Shown one piece after another: positions 18,847 to 29,932 of a DNA stretch of 64,000 nt; the first letter of the stretch is position 1, and every line of letters starts with the position of its first letter. The position numbers and the translations under genes are program-made. Source of the stretch: Pseudomonadota bacterium. GTDB taxonomy: Bacteria > Desulfobacterota > Desulfuromonadia > Geobacterales > Pseudopelobacteraceae. The stretch is taken from contig JABBNX010000001.1 in NCBI GenBank assembly GCA_019352135.1, forward strand, positions 1 through 64,000, in the 5' to 3' direction. The notes below the pieces were generated by a model, which saw only the letters and a program-made list of their open reading frames with translations, had not been told where the DNA came from and did no database searches.

Positions 18847-21060
18847 CTACGGGGCTTCCTCATCCTGTTTTTTACGCCGTGGTCGGGCTTTTGGTTTGGA
18901 AGGAGCAATTTCCGCTTCCGGCACCGTTACGGGTGTCTCTGGCACTTTTTTGGGTGCGGCTCGCCGCCGGGGCTTGGGTGTGACTGTCGCCGGTGCTTCG
19001 ACAACTGGTACAGAAGTTGCCGTATCCTCGGCAACCGCTTCCGGTTTTTTCTTGCGTGGTGTCCGGGCACGTTTCGGTTTGACTGCAATGGCGTCGGCTT
19101 CAGGCGGCGTCGGCACAGGAGCAGGCGCCTCCGGTGCCGCAGGTTCTGAAACGGGCGTGGCAGAAACCTCCTCAGAAGAGTGCTCCAAATCTTTATGGGG
19201 CTTGCTGCGGCTTCGCCGGCGCTTCCGTTTCTTTGGTTTTGCCGTTTGCTCTGCACTGTCGTCAGTTTCCGTGGCGCTGGTGTCAGCTGTTTCAGCAGCC
19301 TCCTCGACCTGGGCCTCGTCGCCAATGACAATCTCTGTCCCGGCCTGGTCGTGTTCAGCCGTATTCTGCTGGACATCCTCGGTGACCTTCTTCTTTTTTT
19401 TGCGCCGTTTCCGCTTCTTGGACCCTTCAGCGGGAGCGGCAGGTTCGGTGTTCAGCTCATCATCAGTGGCGGCCTGCAAGATGAAACTACTTGGAGCAGA
19501 AGGTTTGTGCGCTTCTTCCGCTTCAGCCTCGCTCTTTAATACATCATCAAGATGAGGTTTTTCGCGTTTTACCGTTTCAAGTTCCAGTTGGTTGAGCAGG
19601 AAAGACGTTTTGCCCTTGACAGTCACTTCGATCTCATAATCGTTTTCAATCTGGGTCAGCTCACGTTTCTTGCGGTTAAGCAGGTAGTACGCCACTTCAA
19701 GCGGCAGCCCACCGCGTACTTCGGCAACGGTCCCCTTGGCGGCAGCAGCGTGAACCTTGCGCAGGAATGAAACCGCCATCGCTTCAACGGATTTAACTTT
19801 ACCACGCCCCTCGCAGTGCGGACATTCAAGATGAATGGCATCATTTAACGTTTTGGCAATCCGCTGGCGCGACATCTCCATGATACCGAATTGAGAAATG
19901 CGGCCAACGTTGACCCGTGCCTTATCCATTTTGAGGGCATTTTTGAGCGTTTTTTCAACGTCGCCGTTATGCTTGTTATCACGCATGTCGATGAAGTCGA
20001 TAACAATCAGGCCTCCCAGGTCGCGCAGCCGCAGCTGCCGTGCGACCTCTTCGGCGGCCTCCATGTTGGTCTTGAAGGCGGTGTCTTCGATGCCCCGCTC
20101 TCCGCTTGATTTCCCCGAATTGACATCAATAGAGACCAACGCTTCGGTCGGCTCAATGATCAGCGAACCACCGGACGGCAGTGAAACCCGCTTTTCATAG
20201 ATCTGGTCGATCTGCTCTTCAAGTTGAAAGCGGGAAAAGATCGGCCGCTTTTCCTTGTGCAGCTTAACCCGCTTTTCACAGGCCGGCATGGTGTCGCGAA
20301 AAAATTCCTTTGCTTCCCGGTAGGCATCCTTGCTGTCAACCAGCACCTCGTCGATGTCATCCGAAAAGTAGTCTCGTATTGTGCGGATGATCAGGCCGCT
20401 GTCCCGATAAATCTCGCCGGCTCCCTTGATTTCGGACGCTCTCTGTTTGATTGATTCGTACAATTCCGTCAGGTTGGTGAAATCTTTCTGTAACTCTTCT
20501 GGAGTACGGCCCACCGCTTCAGTGCGGATGATATATCCCATGCCTTCAGGGATGGCCATCTCGCCCACAATCTCTTTCAGCTTTTTACGAGCTCCATCCT
20601 GCTCAACCTTGCGGGAGATGCCGGTTGAATCACTGCCCGGCATTATAACCATATATCGTCCCGGCAGTGACAGGTAACTGGTAAGCGCCGAACCTTTGTT
20701 GTCGCGTTCGTCCTTCTCGATTTGTACCACAAGTTCCTGGCCACGCCGCAACACTTCCTGGATGCGAGGGCGGCGCTTGCGCTGTTCTTCGGGAATGTCG
20801 TCCCGCCATTCCCAGTAATCGGGATGCAGTTCGCCGATCTGGAGAAAACCGGGTTTGGCGCGGCCGATATCGACAAAAGCAGCCTGGAGACCAGGTTCAA
20901 CACGCAGGACGACACCTTTGTAAATGTTGCCTTTAATTTGTTCTTTGCCGCTGATTTCTATGTTCAACTCCATCAAGCGGCCGTCATGCACTATGGCCAC
21001 GCGAGTCTCCTCGGGGTGCATGACGTTGATCAGCATTTTCTTGCTTATATTTGTGCTCAT
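18847..21060 (-). CDS. rng: Rne/Rng-family ribonuclease with long basic C-terminal tail
   Basis: Endoribonuclease for rRNA and mRNA processing. The N-terminal 500 residues match RNase G/E: an S1 domain (about 36-115), catalytic aspartates in VSIDVNSGKSSG (about 313) and LIVIDFIDMRD, and the zinc-link CPHCEGRGK (about 411). Residues 505-737 form a low-complexity tail with Lys/Arg clusters (KKRKRRKKKKK, KPKKRKRRRSRSK, KPKRARTPRKKK, KPRRRAAPKK, KPKARPRRKK) separated by acidic Ala/Pro-rich spacers. RNase G lacks such a tail, so the layout is closer to RNase E, whose tail binds RNA and degradosome partners. Confidence 0.9.
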   Translation of the reverse strand: MSTNISKKMLINVMHPEETRVAIVHDGRLMELNIEISGKEQIKGNIYKGVVLRVEPGLQAAFVDIGRAKPGFLQIGELHPDYWEWRDDIPEEQRKRRPRIQEVLRRGQELVVQIEKDERDNKGSALTSYLSLPGRYMVIMPGSDSTGISRKVEQDGARKKLKEIVGEMAIPEGMGYIIRTEAVGRTPEELQKDFTNLTELYESIKQRASEIKGAGEIYRDSGLIIRTIRDYFSDDIDEVLVDSKDAYREAKEFFRDTMPACEKRVKLHKEKRPIFSRFQLEEQIDQIYEKRVSLPSGGSLIIEPTEALVSIDVNSGKSSGERGIEDTAFKTNMEAAEEVARQLRLRDLGGLIVIDFIDMRDNKHNGDVEKTLKNALKMDKARVNVGRISQFGIMEMSRQRIAKTLNDAIHLECPHCEGRGKVKSVEAMAVSFLRKVHAAAAKGTVAEVRGGLPLEVAYYLLNRKKRELTQIENDYEIEVTVKGKTSFLLNQLELETVKREKPHLDDVLKSEAEAEEAHKPSAPSSFILQAATDDELNTEPAAPAEGSKKRKRRKKKKKVTEDVQQNTAEHDQAGTEIVIGDEAQVEEAAETADTSATETDDSAEQTAKPKKRKRRRSRSKPHKDLEHSSEEVSATPVSEPAAPEAPAPVPTPPEADAIAVKPKRARTPRKKKPEAVAEDTATSVPVVEAPATVTPKPRRRAAPKKVPETPVTVPEAEIAPSKPKARPRRKKQDEEAP

Positions 21061-21115
21061 TTCGATGAATAACCTTTCAGGTAACCAGTGTTGGTTCTAG
21101 ATACAAAACGGGCGG

Positions 21116-21144
21116 ATTATATCTCTTTTAACGCTGAAAGCAAA
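21116..21144 (-). promoter_or_regulatory. Putative promoter for rng
   Basis: A perfect -10 TATAAT (21116-21121, minus strand) lies 17 bases from TTTGCT (21139-21144), a weak -35. It sits just beyond the hppA terminator and about 55 bases upstream of the rng ATG, so it gives rng its own start after hppA transcription ends. Confidence 0.45.
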
Positions 21145-21180
21145 GAAAAAGGCGGTACAGGGTAAATTCCCCGTACCGCC
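21144..21180 (-). terminator. Rho-independent terminator of hppA
   Basis: Read on the minus strand, GGCGGTACGGGG pairs with a near-complementary CCCTGTACCGCC across AATTTA and is followed by TTTTTCTTTG. It begins 24 bases after the hppA stop. Confidence 0.85.
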
Positions 21181-21204
21181 CTGTGGTTGATATCGTTTTG
21201 AGTA

Positions 21205-23277
21205 CTACATCATCCATTTGGCCAGAAGCGGCACGATCAGAAGTGAGACAATGTTGATGATCTTGATCATCGGGTTGATTGCAGGGCCTGCGGTGTCTTT
21301 ATAGGGGTCGCCGACGGTGTCTCCGGTAACGGCAGCTTTGTGGGCTTCGCCGCCTTTGCCGCCGTGGTGGCCGTCTTCGATATATTTTTTGGCGTTATCC
21401 CATGCGCCACCACCGGTGGTCATGGAGATGGCAACGAAAATACCGGTGACGATGGTGCCGACGATGACGCCGCCCAGAGCCTTGGGACCAAGGGTGAATC
21501 CGACGATAACCGGCGCGAGTATGGGGATCAGGCCGGGAACGACCATTTCCTTGAGGGCGGTCTTGGTGACGATATCGACACAGGCAGCGTAATCCGGTTT
21601 GCCGGTGCCTTCCATGATGCCCTTGATCTCACGGAACTGCCGACGTACTTCGACAACAACGGCACCACCCGCCTTGCCGACGGCTTCCATGCACTGGGCG
21701 CCGAAGTAATAGGGGAGCATGCCGCCAATAAAGAGGCCGACGATGATATACGGGTCAGAGAGGTCAAATTTAATGATATCTTTACCGGCTGAGAGAAGAG
21801 CGTGGTTCAGTTCATCAACATAGGAGGTGAAGAGAATAACGGCGGCCAGACCGGCGGAGCCGATGGCATATCCCTTGGTAACAGCTTTAGTCGTGTTGCC
21901 GACCGCATCCAGGGGATCGGTTACGGCGCGGACCGAGTCGTCAAGCTCAGCCATCTCGGCGATGCCACCGGCATTGTCGGTGATCGGGCCATAGGCGTCC
22001 ATGGCAACAACGATGCCGGTCAGTGAGAGCATCGATACGGCAGCGATGGCAATGCCGTAGACACCGGCGCACTGGAAGGCAACAATGATGCCGGCTGCTA
22101 TGACGATGACCGGGGCTGCCGTCGATTTCATGGAGATGCCGAGGCCGGCGATAACGTTGGTGCCGTGACCGGTCGTTGATGCCTGGGCGATGTGCTGAAC
22201 AGGGCCGTACTCAGTCGCAGTATAGTACTCGGTAATCAAGAAGATGGCACCGGTAACGACCAGGCCGACGATAGCCGAGATGAATATATTCAGTGAGCTG
22301 AAGGTCACGCCGGCCGCGTTGGTGAGGCCGTCCGGGAACATCTGTGCCGTGACAAAGTAGAAGGCGATGCAGGCGAGCACTGCCGAAGCTATCAGCCCTT
22401 TGTAAAGAGCCGGCATTATCTTCTGACTGGCCCCCAGTTTGACGAAGTAGGTACCGATGATGGATGTAATAATCGAGATGCCGCCCAGAATCAGCGGGTA
22501 ACTGACGGAAGCGGTATTGCCGGTAAAGGTGATAGCTCCCAGCAGCATGGCGGCAATCAGGGTCACGGCATAGGTCTCAAACAGGTCAGCTGCCATACCG
22601 GCGCAGTCACCGACGTTGTCACCAACGTTGTCGGCGATAACGGCTGGATTGCGGGGGTCGTCCTCAGGGATACCGGCTTCAACCTTGCCGACCAGGTCGG
22701 CGCCGACGTCGGCGCCCTTGGTAAAGATACCGCCACCGAGACGGGCAAATATGGAAATCAGTGACCCGCCGAAGCCGAGGCCGACCAGTTGGGTGACCAC
22801 ATCCTTGACCGGAGCATCGGGCATCAATTTCAAGAGGATCATGTAGTAACCGGCAACGCCGAGAAGACCGAGGCCGACCACCAGCATGCCGGTGATTGCA
22901 CCGCCCTTGAAGGCAACGTTAAGGGCCTTGGTAATGCCTGATTTAGCTGCTTCAGTCGTACGTACGTTGGCGCGAACCGAGACAAACATGCCGATGAAGC
23001 CGGTCAGGCCGGAGAAAAGTGCGCCGACCGCAAAGCCGACTGCAGTCTTCCACCCCAAGGTTGCGTACAGAGCGATAAACATGATCACGCCAACAGCGGC
23101 AATGATCGTGTACTGGCGTTTCATGTAGGCGCCGGCCCCTTCCTGAATCGCTGCGGCGATCTGCTTCATACGGTCATTACCCTGGGGCAGGCCGAGAATC
23201 CAGTTTGCCGTGATCAGGCCGTAGGCAACGGCTGCGGCGGCACAACACAGGGCAAAAACAATTGCATACTGTTCCAT
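21205..23277 (-). CDS. hppA: Membrane-bound proton-translocating pyrophosphatase, K+-independent type
   Basis: Couples pyrophosphate hydrolysis to ion pumping across the inner membrane. The 690-residue, roughly 16-helix protein has the substrate-binding motif [21 protein letters not shown] and a second Asp-rich site [16 protein letters not shown]. At about residues 460-466 the sequence is GNTTKA; lysine here, instead of alanine, marks the K+-independent H+-pumping subfamily. It has its own promoter and terminator and is monocistronic. PPi released by tRNA charging and biosynthesis would be the fuel. Confidence 0.96.
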   Translation of the reverse strand: MEQYAIVFALCCAAAAVAYGLITANWILGLPQGNDRMKQIAAAIQEGAGAYMKRQYTIIAAVGVIMFIALYATLGWKTAVGFAVGALFSGLTGFIGMFVSVRANVRTTEAAKSGITKALNVAFKGGAITGMLVVGLGLLGVAGYYMILLKLMPDAPVKDVVTQLVGLGFGGSLISIFARLGGGIFTKGADVGADLVGKVEAGIPEDDPRNPAVIADNVGDNVGDCAGMAADLFETYAVTLIAAMLLGAITFTGNTASVSYPLILGGISIITSIIGTYFVKLGASQKIMPALYKGLIASAVLACIAFYFVTAQMFPDGLTNAAGVTFSSLNIFISAIVGLVVTGAIFLITEYYTATEYGPVQHIAQASTTGHGTNVIAGLGISMKSTAAPVIVIAAGIIVAFQCAGVYGIAIAAVSMLSLTGIVVAMDAYGPITDNAGGIAEMAELDDSVRAVTDPLDAVGNTTKAVTKGYAIGSAGLAAVILFTSYVDELNHALLSAGKDIIKFDLSDPYIIVGLFIGGMLPYYFGAQCMEAVGKAGGAVVVEVRRQFREIKGIMEGTGKPDYAACVDIVTKTALKEMVVPGLIPILAPVIVGFTLGPKALGGVIVGTIVTGIFVAISMTTGGGAWDNAKKYIEDGHHGGKGGEAHKAAVTGDTVGDPYKDTAGPAINPMIKIINIVSLLIVPLLAKWMM

Positions 23278-23347
23278 TCTTCATTTCCTCCTGTTAATAT
23301 GAATAGCCAATTGGTGGCATTCTTGCTGTATAGCCCAAAAACGGTAG

Positions 23348-23377
23348 ATAGTTAATGGAATGCCGTATTTTTGTCAA
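23348..23377 (-). promoter_or_regulatory. Putative promoter for hppA
   Basis: Minus strand: a perfect TTGACA (23372-23377) with AACTAT (23348-23353) 18 bases downstream. The -10 is weak. The hppA ATG follows about 70 bases on, with an AGGAGG site. Confidence 0.4.
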
Positions 23378-23445
23378 GTATAAATCCTCCGGCTTCACCT
23401 TCCTGCTCTCCGTTGTTAGCCGCTCAGAGATGCAACTGCAGATGC

Positions 23446-23474
23446 TTGTCAATGTAATTCAGACATGATATATC
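23446..23474 (+). promoter_or_regulatory. Putative promoter for the CpoB-like gene
   Basis: TTGTCA (23446-23451) and TATATC (23469-23474) with a 17-base spacer. It lies 36 bases before the chosen ATG at 23510 and overlaps an upstream in-frame ATG at 23465, which argues for the later start. Confidence 0.45.
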
Positions 23475-23509
23475 TACGCAACAATTTATATGAAGACAGG
23501 AGACTTTTT

Positions 23510-24343
23510 ATGAAATATTTGAATATTATTATGCTGTCGTGTGTCGTTTGTCTGGCTGGATGCGCCTCGCAGAGTTCGCTTGATAACGCCCGCAACGATA
23601 TCGACTCAATAAAAACCCGGCTTTTTTCCATGGATCGGGATCTTGCCACTGTGCGCGAAGAGTCAAAGGTAAGTGTCGGTGCCATCGAAAAGGGGTTCAA
23701 GGTTGATGTCGCTTCCGTCCGAAAAATGTCTGCCGACATTCAGGCTACAATAGACAGCACCAAGAGCGACATGCAATCGCTCAATGGTAAAGTTGACGAT
23801 ACTTCTCTTGCGGTAAAGAAAACCGCCGAGGATTTGGCTCGTTACCGTGAGGATGCTGACAAACGCATTATTGCCCTGGAGGATCGCATTCTGAAACAGC
23901 AGACTTTGCTCGATTCACTCTCGAAAAGTATGGCAGACTTGGCCAAAGCGAAGAATGATGAAGCAAATTCTTCACCTGATGCCCTTTATTTGAAAGGGCT
24001 TGATTCGCTTAAAGCTGGTGATGTTGTGGCGGCGCGGGAGCAGTTCACCAAGTTCCTTGACCAGAATCCCAAAAATGAGCTGGCTGCCAATGCTTACTAC
24101 TGGATTGGTGAAACCTACTACACTGAAAAAAACTATGATTCTGCGATCTTGTCCTATCAGCAAGTAATTAAAAATTATCCCGGTAAAGACAAGGTGGTTG
24201 CTGCCATGTTGAAGCAGGCGATGGCTTTTAGCGCGATCAAAGACACCAAAAGCGCCAGGTTTGTATTGAAAAAACTGATTGAAGGTTTTCCAAAAAGCGA
24301 AGAAGCCAAGAAAGCAAAGGTTCTACTGAAGGGAATGAGATAA
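23510..24343 (+). CDS. cpoB: CpoB/YbgF-like lipoprotein with coiled coil and TPR repeats
   Basis: A 277-residue predicted lipoprotein; the signal peptide ends in the lipobox LAGC. Residues about 25-130 are a heptad-rich coiled coil and about 150-277 hold three TPR-like repeats (ALYLKGLDSLKAGD, AYYWIGETYYTEKNYDSAI, VVAAMLKQAMAFSAIKD). This is the layout of the Tol-Pal accessory protein YbgF/CpoB, which links the Tol system to septal peptidoglycan synthesis. CpoB proper is periplasmic; a lipid anchor is common in this lineage's homologues. No tol or pal gene is adjacent. The start at 23510 has an AGGAG site. Confidence 0.82.
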   Translation: MKYLNIIMLSCVVCLAGCASQSSLDNARNDIDSIKTRLFSMDRDLATVREESKVSVGAIEKGFKVDVASVRKMSADIQATIDSTKSDMQSLNGKVDDTSLAVKKTAEDLARYREDADKRIIALEDRILKQQTLLDSLSKSMADLAKAKNDEANSSPDALYLKGLDSLKAGDVVAAREQFTKFLDQNPKNELAANAYYWIGETYYTEKNYDSAILSYQQVIKNYPGKDKVVAAMLKQAMAFSAIKDTKSARFVLKKLIEGFPKSEEAKKAKVLLKGMR

Positions 24344-24358
24344 AAACTCAGTCCGGAT

Positions 24359-24405
24359 GCAAACGAAAGGGCGGCACCGTGTTTCGGTGCCGCCCTTTCG
24401 TTTGC
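24359..24405. terminator. Bidirectional terminator between cpoB-like gene and hisB
   Basis: A perfect 21-base-pair stem (24359-24379 with 24385-24405) around a 5-base loop TGTTT. It is flanked by T-rich or A-rich runs on both sides (ATAAAAAATGGATTTTTTT to the right), so it can end transcripts from both convergent genes. Confidence 0.92.
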
Positions 24406-24427
24406 ATAAAAAATGGATTTTTTTAAT

Positions 24428-25015
24428 TCACAAAACCCCTTTTGTTGACATGACCCCATCGACACGTGGATCATGTTGGCTGGCGCTGTCCAATGCCCGG
24501 GCAAAAGCCTTGAAACATGCCTCAATGATATGGTGAACATTATCACCATACATAACATTGATATGCAGGTTAAGGCCGCAGTGGTTGGCAAATGCCTGAA
24601 AAAACTCCTTCGCCAGCTCTACGTCGAAATCGCCTATTTTAACTTTCGGCAAGTTGACGTGATACACCAGATAAGGTCTACCCGAGATATCAACGGCAAC
24701 ACTGGCGAGTGTCTCGTCCATTGGCACGGTGGCCTGGCCGTAGCGCCGGATCCCTTTTTTCTCTCCCAATGCCTGCTTAAATGCCTCGCCCAGAACAATA
24801 CCGATATCTTCCACTGTATGGTGGAAGTCGATATCAATGTCACCACTTGCTTCAATGTTCAGATCAAAAAGTCCGTGGCGGGCAAAAAGATTGAGCATAT
24901 GGTCAAGAAACGGCACCGAAGTACAGATTGAAGCAGCTCCGGAACCATCAACCGTCAAAGACAGCTTTATTCTGGTTTCCTTCGTAATTCGCTCGATCAT
25001 TGCAATGCGGGTCAT
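24428..25015 (-). CDS. hisB: Imidazoleglycerol-phosphate dehydratase HisB
   Basis: Sixth step of histidine synthesis. The monofunctional 195-residue enzyme has the two metal-binding motifs [10 protein letters not shown] (about 70-80) and [15 protein letters not shown] near the C-terminus, and PFLDHML near residue 35. The ATG at 25015 has a GAGGAG site. The first 68 bases overlap, in another frame, the end of the upstream zinc-ribbon gene. It is the last gene of this his operon before the terminator; hisH, hisA and hisF are not in the window. Confidence 0.95.
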   Translation of the reverse strand: MTRIAMIERITKETRIKLSLTVDGSGAASICTSVPFLDHMLNLFARHGLFDLNIEASGDIDIDFHHTVEDIGIVLGEAFKQALGEKKGIRRYGQATVPMDETLASVAVDISGRPYLVYHVNLPKVKIGDFDVELAKEFFQAFANHCGLNLHINVMYGDNVHHIIEACFKAFARALDSASQHDPRVDGVMSTKGVL

Positions 25016-25433
25016 TGTTTAACTCCTCGGACAATTTTTGTTTCAGTAAATTGAACTTGCTCAGTGGGCTGCCGTGAACCAGGGTGGCCTTTTGAGTATC
25101 ATCATTCCACAACGAGATGTACCCTTTCCATCCTTTGACGGAAAGGAGTTCTATGAGCGTATTAAGTACCTCGATTGATGGGTGCTCATGGAAAGCATTG
25201 TAGCCACAGTAACCGCTCGGCGGAAGCAACCGAAAGGCGCCATATCCCTTGCTGACATTCCGTTTGAGCACAACAGGTTCGCCGCTTTCCCAGTTGATCT
25301 CTTCATAGGCTGTCCAGCCGCAAACCGGACACATGATACGCCGTGCACTGTTTTTGCCCCATCCCTCCGTGTCCACCCGGGCATAGATAAATCCACACTG
25401 TCCACAAGGCTCGTACATATCTCTCAGCGGCAT
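24948..25433 (-). CDS. Zinc-ribbon protein of unknown function in the his operon
   Basis: A 161-residue protein I do not recognise. Two CxxC pairs (Cys10/13 in EPCGQCG and Cys35/38 in MCPVCGW) should bind one zinc. The rest is mixed alpha/beta with a Lys/Asn-rich C-terminus and no signal or membrane segment. An AAAGGAG site precedes the ATG, and it lies 12 bases after hisC, so it is translated with the histidine genes. Its last 68 bases overlap hisB out of frame. A histidine-pathway role is suggested only by position. Confidence 0.75.
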   Translation of the reverse strand: MPLRDMYEPCGQCGFIYARVDTEGWGKNSARRIMCPVCGWTAYEEINWESGEPVVLKRNVSKGYGAFRLLPPSGYCGYNAFHEHPSIEVLNTLIELLSVKGWKGYISLWNDDTQKATLVHGSPLSKFNLLKQKLSEELNNDPHCNDRANYEGNQNKAVFDG

Positions 25434-25445
25434 GAAGAATCTCCT

Positions 25446-26498
25446 TTATCCAATTTTTTTGAGGATAGCGAGCGTCGTTTCCATCTCCTCGCGCGTTCCG
25501 ATAGAAATCCTGAGACCATGTGCCAGTAGCGGATCTGAGAGCAGACGCACCAGGATTTTGTGCTCATACAGAGCCGTATAGACCCGTTTGCCGTTTTTGT
25601 CCGGTGGTGTTGCAAAGACAAAATTTGTCTGGGAAGGTATCACGTCGTATCCGATTGACGTCAACTCCCGGGTGAACCACTCGCGGGTCTCAATGATCTT
25701 GCGGCACGATTCACGGAAATAGGCCTGATCCTGCAGGGCGGCAACACACGCCGCCTGCGCCAGTCGATCAAGATTGTAGTGATCGCGGATCTTGTCCAGT
25801 GCCGCGATGATTTCCGGACGGGCAATTGCCAGGCCGAGGCGCATGCCTGCCAGGGCGTAACTTTTCGAAAGCGTACGGGTTACAACGACATTGTCGTATT
25901 TTTTTACCAATTCGAGAGCGTTATAATCGGCAAAGTCGGCATACGCCTCGTCAATCACCAGCAATCCGCCGCAATTCTGCGCAAGTTCCTCAATGTATTC
26001 AAGCGGGAATGCGAACCCGAGCGGTGAGTTCGGGGTGGTCAGGAAGAACACTTTGCCGTGGTACTGTTCAGGAAATGCTTCAATAGTGAACGCGTCGGTC
26101 AAGCCGTAGCTGCAGACAGCCGCACCCTGAATTTCCGCCAGTGTGGAGTAGTATGAATAGGATGGGTGGACATAGCCGACATCCTGTCCCTCTCCGGCAC
26201 AGGCTCTGATAAGGTTGTTGAGCACTTCATCGGAGCCGTTGGCCATGATGATCCACGATGGATCAAAGCCGTACAGAACACCTGCCGCCTCCCGCAATAT
26301 CTGGCTGGAAGCGCTCGGGTAGGTTCGCAGCGAAGCTCCGTCACTTCCGAGCTCCGCCAGAATCGCTTCTACAACCTTGGGCGAAGGGGGGTAGGGGTTC
26401 TCGTTGGTGTTGAGTTTGATCCAGGAGGCGACGTCAGGCGGCTGAAAGCCGGGGACGTAGCCGTTCATGGCGGCGATGTCAGGGCGAAGGTAACCCAC
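25446..26498 (-). CDS. hisC: Histidinol-phosphate aminotransferase HisC
   Basis: PLP enzyme making histidinol phosphate. The family motif with the PLP lysine, [16 protein letters not shown], is present, as is the N-terminal [14 protein letters not shown] start it at a GTG (26498), one base after the hisD stop, with AGGAG 7 bases upstream; this gives 350 residues beginning [14 protein letters not shown]. An ATG at 26561 in the same frame would extend 62 bases into hisD and has no such site. Confidence 0.93.
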   Translation of the reverse strand: MGYLRPDIAAMNGYVPGFQPPDVASWIKLNTNENPYPPSPKVVEAILAELGSDGASLRTYPSASSQILREAAGVLYGFDPSWIIMANGSDEVLNNLIRACAGEGQDVGYVHPSYSYYSTLAEIQGAAVCSYGLTDAFTIEAFPEQYHGKVFFLTTPNSPLGFAFPLEYIEELAQNCGGLLVIDEAYADFADYNALELVKKYDNVVVTRTLSKSYALAGMRLGLAIARPEIIAALDKIRDHYNLDRLAQAACVAALQDQAYFRESCRKIIETREWFTRELTSIGYDVIPSQTNFVFATPPDKNGKRVYTALYEHKILVRLLSDPLLAHGLRISIGTREEMETTLAILKKIG

Positions 26499-26499
26499 G

Positions 26500-27792
26500 C
26501 TAATTCTCCTGTCGAATAGTAACGGACCGTCCGTGTGCTTCAAGTCCTTCCAATTCTGCAATTCTGACTATGTCTGCACCCAGTCGTTGCAGTCCGTTCT
26601 GTGAAAAATAGACAATAGACGATTTTTTGACAAAATCATCAACCGAGAGCGGAGAGAAGAAACGGGATGTGCTGCCGGTCGGCAGGGTGTGGTTCGGTCC
26701 GGCCAGATAATCTCCGGCCGCCTCGGGAGTCCAGTGCCCCATGAAGATTGCGCCGGCGTTGGTGATCTGTGACAAAATAGCAAACGGGTCTGCGACTGCC
26801 AGCTCCAAATGTTCCGGGGCAATACGGTTGGAGAACGCGATCACCTCATCCAGCGTATCAGCGACAATGATTGCCCCGTACTTTTCCCAGGAAGCGCGGG
26901 CTATTGTTTCTCGGGAAAGTTGTGTCAGCTGCTGTTCCACTTCGGCGGCTACTTTTCCGGCGAAAGAACGGTCAGTCGTTATCAGGATCGATGACGCCAG
27001 TTCATCATGCTCCGCCTGCGAGAGGAGGTCGGCGGCGATATGGGCCGGATTGCCGCTGCCGTCATTGATCACCAGAATCTCGCTCGGCCCGGCAATCATG
27101 TCGATGCCGACCTGCCCGAACACCAGTTTTTTTGCGGTGGCAACGTAGATATTACCCGGCCCGGTGATTTTATCAACTCGCGGGATTGTCGCTGTGCCGT
27201 ATGCGAGCGCCGCAACAGCCTGTGCTCCGCCGATCCGGAAGATGCGATTCACGCCGGAGAGGCTGGCAGCAACGAGGACGTGAGGGCTGATCTCACCACC
27301 GGGGGAGGGCGCAACCATGATGATTTCGCCGACCCCTGCCACGCGGGCCGGTACGGCGTTCATGATGACGCTGCTCGGGTAGCTTGCCTTGCCTCCCGGA
27401 ACGTAGATGCCGACCCGTGACAGCGGCGTAACCTTCTGCCCGAGCATGATGTCCGGTTCCTCGGTGGAAAGCCAGGTCTGCTGCTTCTGCTTTTCGTGGA
27501 AACGGGTAACCCGCGCGACCGCCAACCGGAGAGCGGCGATCTCATCGGCGGAAACCAGGGCAAAGGCCGCTTCGATCTCTGCTGCGGATACCTCCAGTTC
27601 ACTTATTGATGCGGCTTCCAATCGGTCAAAACGGCGGGTCAGTTCCAGCACCGCTTCATCACCGCGCTGACGGACAGCGGCGATAATATCAAGTACGGTC
27701 TGTTCAACTTCGCGGCCGCTCTCTTCACCGCGTGAGAGAATGGTGTTAAATTTTTGCGCGAAACCGGAATCTTTGATGTCAAGAAAAAGCAT
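26500..27792 (-). CDS. hisD: Histidinol dehydrogenase HisD
   Basis: Zinc-dependent two-step NAD oxidation of histidinol to histidine. The 430-residue length is typical. Conserved segments include [19 protein letters not shown] (about 128-146), [28 protein letters not shown] and the catalytic EHLELAV with [20 protein letters not shown]. It begins 12 bases after hisG and ends one base before the hisC GTG. Confidence 0.96.
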   Translation of the reverse strand: MLFLDIKDSGFAQKFNTILSRGEESGREVEQTVLDIIAAVRQRGDEAVLELTRRFDRLEAASISELEVSAAEIEAAFALVSADEIAALRLAVARVTRFHEKQKQQTWLSTEEPDIMLGQKVTPLSRVGIYVPGGKASYPSSVIMNAVPARVAGVGEIIMVAPSPGGEISPHVLVAASLSGVNRIFRIGGAQAVAALAYGTATIPRVDKITGPGNIYVATAKKLVFGQVGIDMIAGPSEILVINDGSGNPAHIAADLLSQAEHDELASSILITTDRSFAGKVAAEVEQQLTQLSRETIARASWEKYGAIIVADTLDEVIAFSNRIAPEHLELAVADPFAILSQITNAGAIFMGHWTPEAAGDYLAGPNHTLPTGSTSRFFSPLSVDDFVKKSSIVYFSQNGLQRLGADIVRIAELEGLEAHGRSVTIRQEN

Positions 27793-27804
27793 ACTGTACC
27801 TTGC

Positions 27805-28448
<644 letters not shown>

Positions 28449-28452
<4 letters not shown>

Positions 28453-29702
28453 TCTTTAACCCTTTGGATATCCGCACCCAGCGCGGCAAATTTTTTCTCG
28501 ATCGATTCATAACCGCGGTCCAGGTGGTAAATGCGTGATACTTCCGACGTGCCGTCGGCGGCGAGACCAGCCAGGATTAGTGATGCCGAGGCCCTCAGGT
28601 CAGTGGCCATGACCGGAGCTCCCGACAGGTTTTTGACCCCTATAACTGTTGCCGTACTGCCTTCGACAGTTATGGCGGCGCCGAAACGCTGCAACTCTGA
28701 CACGTGCATGAAGCGGTTTTCAAAGATATTTTCCGAGATAACACTGGCACCTTCCGCAACGCACATCATGGCCATGAACTGGGCCTGCATGTCGGTTGGA
28801 AAGCCGGGGTACGGGCGTGTCTTGATGTTGATGCTTTTAAGCCGTCTCGGCCCCTTGACTCTCACAACCCCGTCATGGCTGGTGATTTCAACTCCCGCAT
28901 CCTGCATCTTGAACGAGAGGGCATCGAGATGTTCCAGTTTCATGCGGTGAATGCGGATGTCTCCTCCGGTCATTGCTGCTGCGATCATAAACGTGCCTGC
29001 TTCAATCCGGTCCGGCATGACCTCGTAATCGGCAGCCGCAAGCTCGGAGACACCCTGGATTCTGATCGTGTCGGTGCCTGCCCCCTCAATTTTTGCCCCC
29101 ATGCGATTCAGGTATAGGGCCAAATCAACTATTTCCGGCTCGCGAGCGGCATTTTCCAGCAGGGTTTCGCCTGAGGCGGTCGCAGCGGCCATCATCAGAT
29201 GTTCAGTGCCGCCTACTGTCGAAATATCAAAATTGATGCGGGCGCCTTTGAGGCGTCGGCACTTTGCTTCGACATAGCCATGTTCAAGAGTGATTTCGGC
29301 ACCAAGCGCCTGTAGTCCTTTCAGGTGAAGGTTTATCGGGCGCGCTCCAATAGCACAGCCACCCGGCAACGAGACCCGTGCCTTGCCAAAGCGGGCCAGA
29401 AGCGGTCCCAGAACCAGGACCGAGGCCCGCATGGTTTTGACCAGGTCATAGGTCGCTTCATGGCTGGCAATGTTGGTCGTATCGATTCGGACAACGTTGC
29501 CGTTTCCCTCGACTTCTGCGCCAAGTGACTCCAGTACTTTAATGGTGGTGTTAATGTCCCGTAAAAACGGAACATTGCTGATCTGGTTGTTTCCCGGCGC
29601 CAGAATTGTCGCGACAAAAATGGGGAGCGAAGCGTTCTTTGAGCCGCTGACCGTGACGTCGCCCTTTAGTTTTTTTCCACCTTTGATGATGAGTTTGTCC
29701 AA
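28449..29702 (-). CDS. murA: UDP-N-acetylglucosamine 1-carboxyvinyltransferase MurA
   Basis: First committed step of peptidoglycan synthesis (enolpyruvyl transfer from PEP). The active-site cysteine is present in [10 protein letters not shown], so the fosfomycin target residue is intact. I choose a TTG start at 29702 ([14 protein letters not shown], 417 residues, close to the usual 419) with AGGAG 9 bases upstream. An ATG at 29813 would add 37 residues with no family match. The link to hisG is a translational overlap. Confidence 0.95.
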
Positions 29703-29737
29703 TCTGAATACTCCTCTTGTGCCTGCTAAATTCTGCC

Positions 29738-29767
29738 ATATTACTGTAAGGGTCGGCTCTTGTCCAA
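29738..29767 (-). promoter_or_regulatory. Putative promoter for murA-his operon
   Basis: Minus strand TTGGAC (29762-29767) and TAATAT (29738-29743), 18 bases apart, about 35 bases upstream of the murA TTG. Moderate consensus match only. Confidence 0.3.
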
Positions 29768-29932
29768 AGAAAAGTTGGTAAAATCGTGCGGCATATCCCT
29801 GGAAAATTGCCAAACAAATGACTTCAGTGTGATTATTTATGGGGGAGTAAATTCAATCTTACTAACTCCGGGGAATCTGTGGTATCGTACCGGTCAATTT
29901 GTCAATTGCCACGACAGAGCGCAGGGGTGGAT

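Noticed and set aside
18830..19555. Plus-strand frame of 241 codons opposite the RNase tail
   Set aside because: Arises from the low-complexity Lys/Ala/Pro coding of the RNase tail; very Ser/Ala/Gly-rich with no motif.
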